Shown here piece by piece: positions 35,521-47,462 of a stretch of DNA of 64,000 nucleotides. The notes under the pieces were generated by a model. That model searched no databases. It was not told the origin of the DNA and saw nothing but the letters and a program-made list of their open reading frames with translations. Origin of the DNA: Lumnitzera littorea (Eukaryota; Streptophyta; Magnoliopsida; Myrtales; Combretaceae); assembly GCA_024138015.1 (NCBI GenBank), contig JAMXBB010000003.1:15916197-15980196 (forward strand), read 5' to 3'. Numbering within the stretch: the first letter of the stretch is position 1; every line of letters begins with the position of its first letter. Both the position numbers and the translations under genes were made by a program.

Positions 35521-36845
35521 TGTTACGCCCCAAAGTGACGAAGTTGCAATAGTTTCACCATATAAACTAACCTATGATAATAACCAATCTCACAATCTCT
35601 ATCATAGATAAAATTTACACAAGATATCAACGACTCATCACTTTAAAGTAAACAAATATTCATAATTAAAGATAAAATTTATATATATAACTAAAAACTT
35701 TAAGTCATATTTACATTAAGATACTCATACTATCTTACATTCCCAAGAAATTCTATATGCTAAGATAGTCTAATAAGTAGCATATTACATATTACATAAT
35801 CGATCCAAAAACTTAAGAATTAATAACAAAACTCTAAAATACTCGATTATATTAACCAGCTTGATTCTCACTTCCCCATAGCTTAGCACTTTAAAAAAAT
35901 ACTAACCTCAAGATAATTATAGCAACATATTAGTCAATGCTTACAAGAAAATATATAAGGGTATGAGTAACCAATATCTCAATAAGTTATGATAGAGACT
36001 TAAAAATGCATAACAAATACAAACAAAGTTTTCAAACAACTAATTATATGCAATGCAATACGTAAATACCATCACCCAACATGGTTTAATCTGTTGTGAA
36101 ATTAGAGTAATTTCACCTACTCTAATCCGAATTAAGGAGTTTTTATGTTTATACAATAGCTCACAACTAAACTCAAGTTTATGTAATGGAAACACCACTC
36201 CCCCCATAACTATCCTTCAACCATGACCCTCATCCTTATCGTAACCTCCTCTCATATCACTTAATTCGATTAAGGATAAAAAAAAAAAAAAGACCATTAT
36301 GCTATTCAACACTATCTTTTTGAAGATATCGATATTTGGTTGAAGAATTCTAACAATCACCTAAAGAATTGCAATACATGTCTAATTAAAGTATTTAGAT
36401 CAATTATAATTAAGTTTAATTTAAGGTGATCAAACAATCTCACATCACTCAATTCATAACAATCACCAAAACAAAACACAGATTTTCAGCACGAAATCAA
36501 ATACACACAAGCACATATACATATAACTACCTATAAGTACAATCACATACAATCTTAAGCCTCTAAATATTTTAAAATACTACTCCAAAATACAATAAAT
36601 TATTGAACCCAACTTACCTAATATCCTTACTTTACTCACTAAAGGTCAACTTATTTTCGCATGTCTTATAATATAAATACTCTTTTAGTATTTATATTCT
36701 TATAATATATAAACTTTATGTTATGATTTAACTCAATTTTTCATATATATGTATTATTTATTTCTGATCTATTCTAAGCTAGTTTTAGAATAAGTTTTCG
36801 AATTTAGTTTTGATTTAGGTTCAATTCAGTTTCGACTACCGATGT
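35521..36845 (-). repeat. LTR C, left part (middle layer of the nest)
   Basis: Starts TGTTACGCCCC on plus and follows LTR A in reverse for about 1.3 kb up to a (TA)n run. The virus block interrupts it, and it resumes at 50,115. Left flank CCAAC (35,516-35,520) matches right flank TCAAC (51,740-51,744), a near-perfect 5-bp duplication marking insertion into LTR B. Total about 2.95 kb, close to the 3.05 kb of LTR A. No internal region, so it is a solo LTR. Confidence 0.75.

Positions 36846-36873
<28 letters not shown>
36846..36873. repeat. (TA)n at the left border of the virus block
   Basis: About 14 TA units directly between LTR C and the truncated end of viral copy 1. Confidence 0.9.
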
Positions 36874-36876
<3 letters not shown>

Positions 36877-39800
36877 TCTAATTGTAACATTAATAGTCCA
36901 TTTTCTTGTTGTTATCTCTATAAGTTGTAAAAAATAATCAGAATCATTTTTGGAAACATTATCATGTACATGTTGAACATTTTCATTTGAGATTTGACCA
37001 TTATCATTATTGAAATATTCTTGAATTATCATTCTTTGTTTTAATTCAAGAAAATCCTTTTGAAGTTTTAATTATATTAATTTTAACTCTTTTATATCTT
37101 TTTTTTTTAACATTAATTTCTTTATTAAGATCGTTTATAGAACTAGGCTTTTTCCGTGATTTTTTGCCTCTTTCAAGAATTTCCTTTAAATTGTAAAGTA
37201 AATTACTTGTAACTAAAAGAGTGTTTTTGGTAATATTTTTCAAATAATTAAGTTTTTCATTATCATTACCCATAAGGTCAATTTTACAAAGAATTTTTTC
37301 TTGATTGGTTAAAACATTTAATTCTTTTTCATCTTCCGAAGATATTAATTAAATGTCATTGACTTGAATTCCATCATCATTTTCTTCTTCAGATGTAGAA
37401 GATTCATTATTCGCAAAAATTTGTAAAATATTTCTCATTATTTATTCATCCAGATTTAATTCATTAAGTTTATTATTGATTTTACGAAAGTTTATTGTAT
37501 GACCAATTTTTTTACATTTATAACATATTAATTGTTTGTAAGATTTTTTTTTTATATTTTTTATCCATTGGTTTCTTTTCATTTTCAAATTTTTTAAGAG
37601 ATTTTCTTTTGAAATTTCTTCTTAGTTTTTTATACAAACATTTTGAACATTGTGAGTGTGAATGAGAGTATTTTATATTATTTTTCTTCTTTTTGTAAAT
37701 AAAAGAATGATCATATTGCATATAAAAATTACCAAGACTTTGGCGTTTCATGCGATGTTTATTTTTTAATTGTTTTTACAGCCTAATGGTTATACATAAA
37801 TTAGTTTCAATTTTATAAACATATCATGCTAATTCCGCATATGATAAATTATCATGAGAAATTTCGCTACTATTTTCTTCTAGGATTTTATTCCTAACTT
37901 GTTTTCCTATTAACTTAGGTAAACCAGCTAAAATCTTTTTTCTTTTTTTTTTCCAAAAAGATTTATTACAATCATTCCTAAGAAGAACTCTCTAAAAAAA
38001 AAAATATCTTTATGTTGACAAAATTCTCCTAAAGATTTACATTTCATATTGAACAATAAATCTAAGGTTTTATCCCTAATGTGTGAAGAATCTCCTATGA
38101 AATGTTAGCTAATTGAGAATATTAAAATATTAACCATATCTTGAATTGATTCATCATTTTCATTAAGTATTTTAATTCCATTATCATCAGTTTTATATGA
38201 AATTAAAATATTAAATCGTTGTTCCTCAGTGAGATAGTTATCTCACCATCCTTTTAATTGTCTAGTAAAACCAAAAATTAAAAGTAATGCTACCCGATAA
38301 CCAGTATCATTAGGAACTGTTTTATTTGTATTGAAAAACATTATCATTTGGTTAGTACATTAAGAATTTTTTATTCTAAGTATCCATCTATATTCTATTC
38401 ATAAGTGGATCCTACAAAATACTTATTCTAATAATTATCATTCTTTTCTTCAAAAATTACATTATGAGGAATTGTTTTTTGATAGTATAATTTCAGAAGT
38501 TCTTTCCAATTAATTTTATCAATTTCATCATTAGGTTCATTAATGCTTAAATCATTCAAAGAAATATTGGACTTTGATTCATTTTCTAAATCATTATTAG
38601 TTTTATTAAGGACGTTAATTTTTTCAGAAAGAGTGTCATTGATAATAACACCCCTTAACTTTGAAGAGTTAATTGGTGTATCTATATTTAATATATCAAT
38701 TGGTTTTAATTCTTCTTTTATTTTATCTTTTAGCATTCTCTTCCTTTCTTCTTGAACTTTTAAAAATTCATTACTTGGATATTTTGGTATTTCAAAATAT
38801 CTAAATAAAGGTACATTTTTATTGGTTTTATTAGCTATAGTTTTCTCTTGAATTTTATTTATTTCATTATTAATCATATTTTTCATTTTGTCTAATTGTT
38901 TTTCTATTGTGTGTAAATGTTGGTTTATGAAATTATTTTGGTGTATCACCTTTTTAATTACTGAGCCTTCTCTTTTGTAACATTTTTAAAAGGTGCAAGT
39001 GTTATTTCTGTGTTTTTAAGTGTAGATTTTATATTGCTAAGTGGTAGATGATTTAATTCTATTATTTGTCCATTACTTAATTTCCATTTAAAATATTTAT
39101 TTACAATATTAATTTCTTTAAGTTTCAAATAATATTCTTCAAACCATTCAAAGAAAAATATTTGAAAACTAATTTTATACATAAAATTATAATATTCATC
39201 TTTTATTTGTTTGGCAACATTTTTAAAAGTTTCAAAATATTGTTTTTTCATTTTTTGGTGAATTAAACTCTTTGTTTAAGAAAATCCTATCAGGTTTAAA
39301 AGATTTTTCTAAAACATTAAGTTCTAGATCATTTATTATGGATGCTGAAAGTTCTTCATATTCTGGTTCATTACAAGGTTAGTAAACTGACCTAGTTATA
39401 CCTGACTTATTGTTGATTATTCTGGAAATTAAAGGATTATCCTGGACATTAGACTGAAAATTTGGTTAAACATTAAATGGTGAATGAATTATAGGTGGAT
39501 GTAGAGGTAGATGTAGAGGTAAAGGTAGATCTACTGCTCTCTTAGAAGAAGATGACATAAACTTTATTTCTAAGGGTTTTCTAGGTTGATCAAAAAATCT
39601 CCTAGTAAATTGAATTGTTCCCTTGCCTTCAGAGTGTTGCATTACATTAGAAGGTTTAGTATTGTAAACAGATAGTTTGCAAAGTGGATTTTCTACTTCC
39701 CATAATTCAGGTAAATTGACCTGAAACCATTGGATCATTCTAGGTATTGAAACATTAGCTTTGGTTAGGTCTGTTTGAATTAAAAGGGTTTGACCTCTTT

Positions 39801-40422
39801 TATTTATTTTATAAGCTTTAAAGCCAAAAGCAACTTTCGTTAATTTGAAATAAATTTTATAAATTACAGCCATTGGTAAAGAACCTTCTAACATTCTATA
39901 ATTATGGATTTTGATTTGAAGAATTAAAGAATTCATTATAGTCTTATCCTTAAAACTAAAGATAATATTTGGATGACATTCAAATTGAATTGGACTAATA
40001 CTAAGACTAGTCTCAATAGAGGCGTACGTTGATCTTTCATAGTTTAGTTCCCTAGCATCTCTAAAGACCATGAATACAGAAGTGTCTAAACCTAGTTTAG
40101 TAAGAGATTTGGCTCCCATTTGAATTAGACCTATATGCATATAGTTCTATTCTTTAGGATATTTTTTAATTGATTCAGCATCTAAAAGTTTTATTGTAAT
40201 TAAACCATCAAAAACTGGGATGTCCTTTTCTTTCGTATCTATGACATAGTCATTTTTACCCTATATTTTCCATTAAACCATTTGATATATTTGATCATAG
40301 GAAGTTTTAGGAATCTTCCAATCATCTGTTACTTTATTAAAATCTTTCATATGCATTTCATCTCTATTATTTAACATAAATTCTTCTGATTGCTTAGAAG
40401 GAGCAAAGCTAGAAGAGGACAT
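36874..40422 (-). pseudogene. Viral copy 1 MP-CP coding region (broken)
   Basis: The ATG at 40,422 sits in GTCC-type context and matches the ATG of copy 2 at 41,984. The movement-protein core runs through 40,140-39,466 (LDTSVFMVFRDARELNYERS; ILQIKIHNYRMLEGSLP; LIQTDLTKANV), the 30K-like fold that opens plasmodesmata. A Lys/Asn-rich segment with coiled-coil character (38,428-39,251) follows. The capsid core, with a W-stop-DNYLTEEQR motif near 38,245, and a Lys-rich tail come next. The zinc knuckle (37,484-37,525) has Arg in place of its last Cys. At least three stops precede the MP core. Confidence 0.85.
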
Positions 40423-40715
40423 AGTTCTTCTGTAAATTCATGGTTTTCAAAAGAGACTAAATTTTATCTAATCTTATAGATCTAATTCACAGGACTAATT
40501 TTTAAAACTTATGTTGTGATCTTCAATTTATAACCTATATGCTACCCTCAACTCAAATAAGATTTATGCCAAACCTCAATAAGAATCCCCACAATACAAG
40601 GGTTTTACAAAGGAATCATCCTAAGTGAATAGAAATATAAAATACAAATCAACACAAAGTTAATCGTCTTAAAAGAAAATAAAAAATCACTCATAAGACT
40701 ATATACTCTCTCATT

Positions 40716-40728
40716 GACTCTAATACCA
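40716..40728 (-). promoter_or_regulatory. Viral copy 1 tRNA-Met primer-binding site
   Basis: On minus: TGGTATTAGAGTC, 11 of 13 matches to TGGTATCAGAGCC, the complement of the plant initiator tRNA-Met 3' end used to prime minus-strand DNA in this family. The position relative to the first ATG (about 300 nt) equals that in copy 2. Confidence 0.8.
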
Positions 40729-40967
40729 CGAGGCATCAAGGAGGATCTACCCTTAATGATAGCTATGAAATATTAATAAAAGATGAGATAAAATTATAGA
40801 AATAAGAAGATGCAGTATTAATGTATTAAAATTAATTTCTTCTAAAATAAATATCATATAAGTAAAGCCTTTCTCCTAAAAGAGAATAAGTCTAAACTAT
40901 ATAAAATAAAAATTCTATTGCGTCATTTAAATATTCTTAAAATCCTACTAAATCATTACCATCATTA

Positions 40968-41249
40968 TCATGAACTTTCTGAGACATTTTTACAGCAAAC
41001 TCTTAAAATCATTTCATGATAGTATTTTTCATTTGTTTTACTTTCAAATATATTCTTTTCATGTTCTGAAATTAAAATTTGATAATATTGTAAAGAGGCT
41101 TTAAAAAACTTATCTTGATTGTTATCATTTTTTAAATCTTTAACTATATCTTTTAAATAACTAAGTTGAATTTTTATACACATTTGATGATATTTGCATC
41201 CAGCTATAAGAATTAAATAATGCTTAATATATTCCTTTAGAGCATACAT
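40968..41249 (-). CDS. Small leader ORF of viral copy 1 (93 aa, unknown)
   Basis: An open 93-codon frame in the viral leader, between the 3' end region and the PBS. Starts MYALKEYIKHYLILIAG, contains KIQLSYLKDIVKDLK and ends KNVSESS. Rich in Lys, Ile and Tyr, probably helical, no domain recognised. Copy 2 has the same ORF at 49,575-49,857 with frameshifts. A coding frame of this length upstream of the PBS is not a standard part of the family as I know it. It could be a chance frame in AT-rich leader RNA or a short regulatory uORF. Confidence 0.45.
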   Translation of the reverse strand: MYALKEYIKHYLILIAGCKYHQMCIKIQLSYLKDIVKDLKNDNNQDKFFKASLQYYQILISEHEKNIFESKTNEKYYHEMILRVCCKNVSESS

Positions 41250-41677
41250 GATTAGACATAAATAAAAACATTAAATATTTAATTGAAACTACCACAGCGT
41301 AGTTTATCAATACCTAATGGGGTCATATAACATTAAAAAATATTAACATTAAACAACATTAAAAAAACATAACCACCATAGGCAGCTAAGCCAAAATTAG
41401 TAGGGTGTTAAGCATATAAGAACATTAAATGCATAAATATATAAGAACCATTAACAGAAAACCACCATAAGCGGTATAACCTACTGATTATAGGGTTTAA
41501 GTATAAAATATAAACACATAAAAATTAATCTTATGGAGTTACACCCATATAATTTTAGAGATTCCCCTCATAAAATGACCAAAAAAGAATTAACAAAACA
41601 CTAATGCTATAATTTTATCTTATTTTTTATTAATATTTAATATCTATCATTAAGAGTAGATCCTCCTTGATACCTTA

Positions 41678-41690
41678 TGGAATCAGAGCC
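41678..41690 (+). promoter_or_regulatory. Viral copy 2 tRNA-Met primer-binding site
   Basis: TGGAATCAGAGCC, one mismatch from TGGTATCAGAGCC. Marks conventional position 1 of a caulimovirid genome and one of the discontinuities of the packaged DNA. Confidence 0.85.
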
Positions 41691-44600
41691 ACAAGGAGAG
41701 TATATAGTGTTATGAGTAATTTTTTATTTTCTTTTGAGACGATTAACTTTGTGTCGATTTATATCATATATTTCTATTCACTTGAGACGATTCCTTTGTA
41801 GAGCCCTTGTGTTGTGGTGATTCTTACTGAGGCTTGGCATAAATCCCATTTAAGTTGAGGGTAGCATATGAGTTATAAATTGGAGATCACAACATAAGTT
41901 TTAAAAATTAGTCGTGTGAATTAGATATATAAGATTAGATAAAATTTAGTCTCTTTTGAAAATCATGAATTTACAGAAGAACCATGTCCTCTTTTAGCTT
42001 TACTCCCTCTAAGCAATCAGAAGAATTTATGTTAAATAATAGAGATGAAATATATAAAAAAAGATTTTAATAAAGTAATAGATGATTAGAAAATTCCTAA
42101 AACTTCCTATGATCAAATATATCAAATGGCTTAATGGAAAATATTTGGTAAAAATGACAAAGCTACGGAAGAAAAGGATATCCCAGTTTCTGATAATTTA
42201 ATTACAATAAAACTTTTAAATGCTGAATCAATTAAAAAATATGCTAAAGAATGGGACAACATGCATAAACTTCTAAATCAAGCAGGAGCCAAACCTCTTA
42301 CTAAACTACGTCTAGACACTCCTGTGTTCATAGCCCTTAGAGATGTTAGGGAACTAGACTATGAAAGATCAACGTACACCTCTATCGAGACTAATCTTAG
42401 CACTGGTCCAATTTATTTTGAATGTAATCTAAATATTACTCTAGGTCTTAGGAATAGGACTATAATGAATTATTTAATTCTTCAAATCAAAATCCATAAT
42501 TATAGAATATTAAAAGGTTCTTTACCAATGGCTATAATTTATAGAATTTATTTAAAATTAATGAGAACTGCTTTTAGGTTTAAAGCGTATAAAATAGATA
42601 AAAGAAATCAAACCCTTTTAATTCAAACAGACCTAACCAAAGCTAATGTTTTAATACCTAAAATGATCTAATGGTCTCAAGTCAACTTACTCGAACTATG
42701 GGAAGTAGAAAATCCACTTCCAAAACTACCTGTTTATAATACCGAACCTTCCAATGTAATGCAATACCCTGAAGGTAAGGTAACAATTTAATTTGCTAGG
42801 AGATCTTTTGATTAACCTAGATGACTCTTAGAAATAATGTCTATGTCATCTTTTTCTAGGAAATCAGTAGATCTACCTCCACCTCCACTTATAATTCATT
42901 CACCATTTAATGTCAAATCTAATGTTCAACCAAATATTCAATCTAATGTCTAGGATAATCCTTCAATTTCTAGAATAATCAACAATAGGTTAAGTATAAC
43001 TAGGCTAGTTTACCAACCTAATAATAAACCAAAATATGAAGAACCTTCAGCATCTTTAATAGATGATCTAGAACTTAATCTTTTAGAAAAACCATTTGAA
43101 CTAGATAAGATTTTCTTAAACAAAGAGTTTAGTTTACCAAAAAATGAAAAAAATTAAAAATTGATATTTTGAAACATTTAATAATATTATTAAACAAATA
43201 AAGGATGAATATTATAATTTTATGTATGAAAATAGTTTTCAAATATCTTTTTTTTTTAATGATTTGAAAAATATTATTTGAAATCTAAAGAAATTAATAT
43301 TGTAAATGGATATTTTAAATGGAAATTAAGTAATGGACAAATAATAAAATTAAATCATCCACCACTTAGCAATATAAAATCTATACATAAAAACACTGAA
43401 ATAACACTTGCGCCTTTTAAAAATGTTACAGAAGAGAAGGCTCAGTAATTAAAAAGGTGATACACCAAAATAATTTCACAAACCAACATTTACACATAAT
43501 AGAAAAACAATTAGACAAAATGAAAAATGTGATTAATAATGAAATAAATAAAATTCAAGAGAAAACTATAACTAATAAAACCAATAAAAATATACCTTTA
43601 TTTAGACATTTCGAAATACCAAAAAATCTAAGTAATGAATTTTTAAAAGCTCGAGAAGAAAGGAAAAGAATGCTAAAAGCCAAAATGAAAGAAGAATTAA
43701 GACTAATTGATATGTCAAATACGAATACACCAATTAACTCTTCAAAATTAAGGGATGTTATTATCAGTGATACTCCTTTTAAAAAAATTAATAGCCTCAA
43801 TGAAACTACTAATGATTCACAAAATAATATTTCTCTAAAAAATTTAAGCATTAATGAATCTAATGATAAAATTAATTGGAAAGAGCCTCAGAAATTATAC
43901 TATCAGAAAGTAACTCCTCTTGATATAATTTTTGAAGAAAAAAATAATAACTATCAGAATAAGTATTCTGCATGATCCACTTATGAATGGAACATAGATG
44001 GATACCCAAAAAAAAAAAATCTTAATATACTTAACTAAATGATAATATTTTTCAATATTAATAAAACAATTCCTAATGTTACTGATTATCAAATAACATT
44101 ACTTTTAATTTCTAATTTTACTAGAAAATTAAAAAAATGATGGGATAACTATCTCACTGAAGAATAACGATTTAATATTTTAACTTCATATAAAACTGAT
44201 GATAATAGAATTAAAGTACTTGATGAAAATAATGAGCCAATTCAAGATATAGTTAATACTCTAATATTCTCAATTAGCCAACATTTCATATGAGATCCTT
44301 CACATATTAGGGATAAAACCTTAGATCTATTGTCCAATATGAAATGTAAATCCTTATGAAAATTCTATTAATATAAAGATATCTTCTTTCAAAAAGTTCT
44401 TCTTAGAAATGATTGTAACCAACCTTTCTAGAAAGAAAAGTTCTTAATCAGTTTACCTAAATTAATAGGAGAACAAGTTAGGTATAAAATCTAAGAATAA
44501 AATAATGACGAAATTTCTTATAATAATTTGTCATATGGGTAATTAGCATCATATATTTACAAAATTGGAATTAATTTATGTACAACAATTAGGTTGCAAA

Positions 44601-44862
44601 AAAAATTAAAAAATTAAAAAATTAACAACGCATGAAACACCAAAGCCTTAATAATTTTTGTACCTAATATGATCTTTCTTTTATTGATAAAAAGAAGAAA
44701 AAAAATATAAAACACCAATACTCTCACTCACACTCACAATGTTCATAATATTCATATAAAAGACCAAAAAGAAATTTTAAGAGAAAATCTCCTAAAAATT
44801 TTCAAAATTAAAAGAAACCAATGGATAAAAAATATAAAAGAAAATCTTAGAAACAATTAAAA

Positions 44863-44904
44863 TGTTATAAATGTAAAAAAATTGGTCATACAGTAAACTT
44901 CTAC
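44863..44904 (+). other. Viral copy 2 zinc knuckle, last ligand lost
   Basis: Reads CYKCKKIGHTVNFY: C-x2-C-x4-H-x4 followed by Tyr where the fourth ligand (Cys) should be. This motif at the capsid C-terminus normally binds the pregenomic RNA. Copy 1 has Arg at the same place. Confidence 0.75.
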
Positions 44905-45459
44905 AATATCAATAATAAACTTAATAAATTAAATTTGGATGAATAAATAATGGAAAATATTTTACAAATTTTTACAGATAATGAATCTTCTACGTCTAGA
45001 AAATATTATGATGATGGGATTCAAGTCAATGACATTGAATCAACATCAACATCTTGTAATGATAATAATGAAATTAATGTCTTAACCAATGAAGAAGAAG
45101 AAATTCTTCATAAAATTAACCTTATGAGTAATGATAATAAAAAACTTAATTGTTTAAAAAATGTTAACAAAACTACTATTTCACTTGCAAGTAATTTACC
45201 TTACAATCTTAATGAAATTCTTGTTAAAAGTAAAAAATTACAGAAAAAACATATCTCTGTAAAAGATCTTCATAATGAAATCAATACTCAAAAACAATAA
45301 ATAAAAGAGTTAAAATTAATATAATTAAAACTTCAAAAGGATTTTCTTGAATTAAAACAAAAAATAGTCGTTTAAGAATATTTTGACAATGAATCTAAAC
45401 TTGGTAATAGTGCAGAAACTTTAAATAATGATAATGATCAACAAAATTTTGATAACTTT

Positions 45460-45700
45460 GATTATTTAATGCAACTTATGGAGATAACAACAAGAAAATG
45501 GATTATTAATGTTACAATTAAAATGGATAATAAATTTCTTTTAGAAACAACTGCATTGTTTGATACTGGTGTTCATTTGAATTGTATCAAAGAAAGGTTA
45601 ATTCCAACAAAATATTTTAAAAAAACAATCCAATCTCTAAACTTTGCATTAGGTAACAAATTGCAAATTAAATTTAAATTATCAATGTTGAAATAATAAA
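45460..45700 (+). pseudogene. Viral copy 2 aspartic protease segment
   Basis: TTRKWIINVTIKMDN precedes ALFDTGVHLNCIKERLIP; the active-site DTG is intact at 45,562-45,570. The downstream flap and final strands are frameshifted after about 45,696. Copy 1 is truncated just before this domain. Confidence 0.8.
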
Positions 45701-46079
45701 AGAAAATGTTTCCTATAAAACTACTTTTATTCTTGTTAAGAATCTAAAGCAAAATATTATTTAGGAACACCTTTTATTAATTTAATTCAACCATTTTCTG
45801 TTAATAATTCAGGTATTGAGACAGATTATTTAAAAAAAAAATTATTTTCAATTTTATCTCAAAACCATAAACCAAACATTTAAATGAATTAAAAACAATT
45901 TAATTTCTAAATTAAATTTTTTAATTGAATATAAAGAAAAACATTTAATATATTTAAAAAATGCTTTTGAATTCAAAAGAATTAAAAGTTAACTATCGGA
46001 TGAAAATTTAAAAAAAAATTCTAATTTAAAATTAGAAATTAAAAATTCAGTATGTTCAATATTACCTAATACTTTTTCG

Positions 46080-47030
46080 AATCGTAAATCTCATTTTATA
46101 AAATTTCCTTGTAAAAATGATTTTAATAAAAAAAATATTCTAATTAAAGCAAGACCATCTAAAATGAATAATAAAGTCTTAAATCATTGCAAAAATGAGA
46201 TTAATGATTTACTCAATAAAAAAATAATTCGTAAAAGTAAGTCTCCTTAGAGCTGTTCAGCTTTTTATATCAATAAAAATATTGAAATTGAGAGAGGTGT
46301 ATCTAGTCTCCTTAGAGCTGTTCAGCTTTTTATGTCAATAAAAATATTAAAATTGAGAAAGGTGTATCTAGGTTAGTAATTAACTATAAACTTCTCAATA
46401 ATGCTCTAAAATGAATTAAGCATCCAATAACTAATAAAATGGATTTACTCAATAGATTACGTAATGCTAAAATATTCTCAAAATTTGATATGAAATCTGG
46501 ATTTTGACAAATTTAAAAAGTCTAATAGGTATAAAACTGCATTCACTGTTTCGTGTGGTCAATTTGAATGAAATATTATGCCCTTTAGACTTAAAAATGT
46601 TCTCTTTGAATTTTAGAGAATAATGAATGAAAGTTTTAATGATTATACAAATCTCATAATTGTCTATATTGATGATGTTTTAATATTTTTATCTAATATA
46701 GACCAATATTTTAAGCATATTAAAATTTTTATTGATATCGTTAAAAAGAATGATTTAGTTGTATCACTATCTAAGATTAGCCTATTTCAAAATAAGATTA
46801 GATTCTTAGGGTTTCACATAAATAATGGCACCATAATTCCAATCCAAAGATCAATAGAATTTGTATCTGAATTTCCTAATAAAATCAAAGATAAAAATCA
46901 ACTCCAAAAATTTCTAGGAAGCTTAAATTATGTTGCTAATTTCTTTTCTAATCTGAATATTTTATGTAAACCATTTTATCAAATATTAAGAAAGAATCCT
47001 CCATAATGGTCTGAATGTCACACTAAAGTT
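46080..47030 (+). pseudogene. Viral copy 2 reverse transcriptase (broken)
   Basis: Recognisable pieces are the CSAFYINKN and RLVINYKLLN entry segments, FSKFDMKSGF (motif A, Asp present), MPF-LKN, and VYIDDVLIFLSN with the catalytic YIDD at 46,665-46,676. They are followed by FLGFHINNGTI and LQKFLGSLNYVANF, the thumb and connection. A 65-bp tandem duplication at 46,242-46,371 and several Trp-to-stop changes inactivate it. Confidence 0.88.
46242..46371. repeat. 65-bp tandem duplication inside the viral RT
   Basis: Units 46,242-46,306 and 46,307-46,371 both begin TCTCCTTAGAGCTGTTCAGC and differ at only a few positions. The length is not a multiple of three, so the frame is shifted. The first-unit stop TAG (from a Trp codon) is also present in the second, so the duplication came after that mutation. 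Confidence 0.92.
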
Positions 47031-47089
47031 ATTAAGGAAATTAAGTAAAAAATTAATGAAATTTCACGTCTCCATATTCCAAACCCCTC

Positions 47090-47462
47090 TCTATTTAAAA
47101 TAGTAGAGACAGATGCATCTGATATTGGATTCGATAGCAAAATGATAAAGAAAACGTTGTTTAATTTATTTCTAAATATTGAAATGAATGTCAAAAAAAT
47201 TACTCTACAATCAAAAAGGAAATTTTAGTAATTATCTTAATAATCTCCAAGTTTCTAGGTGATTTGTTAAATCAAAAATTTCTTTTACAAATTGATTGTA
47301 AAGCTGCTAAAGATGTTTTATTAAAGGATATTCAAAACATTGCTTCAAAACAGATTTTTGCTAGATAGCAATCAATTTTATTTGTTTTCAATTTCGATAT
47401 AGAGCATGCATTCTCTTTCTAACTTCCTTACCCGTAGATTTTTAAAGGGAGATGCCTCCTAA
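47090..47462 (+). pseudogene. Viral copy 2 RNase H segment
   Basis: VETDASDIGFDSK carries the first catalytic Asp. QIDCKAAKDVLLKDIQN and SKQIFAR follow, and the end FLTRRFLKGDAS matches the usual C-terminus of the caulimovirid polymerase. Frame changes separate these pieces. The stop overlaps the start of the downstream ORF. Confidence 0.8.

Larger units (their letters stand above)
36874..41604 (-). mobile_element. Endogenous pararetrovirus copy 1 (Caulimoviridae, truncated)
   Basis: About 4.7 kb in minus orientation. In viral sense it starts at the poly(A)-signal/leader region (41,604), passes the small leader ORF, the PBS (40,728-40,716), movement protein, capsid and zinc knuckle, and stops at the first codons of the protease, where the (TA)n begins. 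It lacks the promoter, RT, RNase H and downstream ORF. Head-to-head with copy 2, which starts about 5 bp to the right. Protein identity to copy 2 is about 70% over the best movement-protein stretch (about 96 of 136 positions by eye). Confidence 0.88.
41984..47462 (+). pseudogene. Viral copy 2 MP-CP-PR-RT-RNase H coding region (broken)
   Basis: Total about 5.5 kb. The first ATG is at 41,984; the frame shifts by one A near 42,056. Then in order: movement-protein core (42,261-42,671), linker, Lys/Asn-rich coiled-coil part (43,457-43,975), capsid core (about 44,040-44,560), basic tail and zinc knuckle, an acidic Asn/Glu-rich part (44,950-45,300), protease, RT and RNase H, ending FLTRRFLKGDAS and TAA at 47,460-47,462. 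Stops fall mostly at former Trp and Gln codons. The coding region may originally have been one polyprotein or several ORFs; see the finding on shared stops. Confidence 0.85.
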
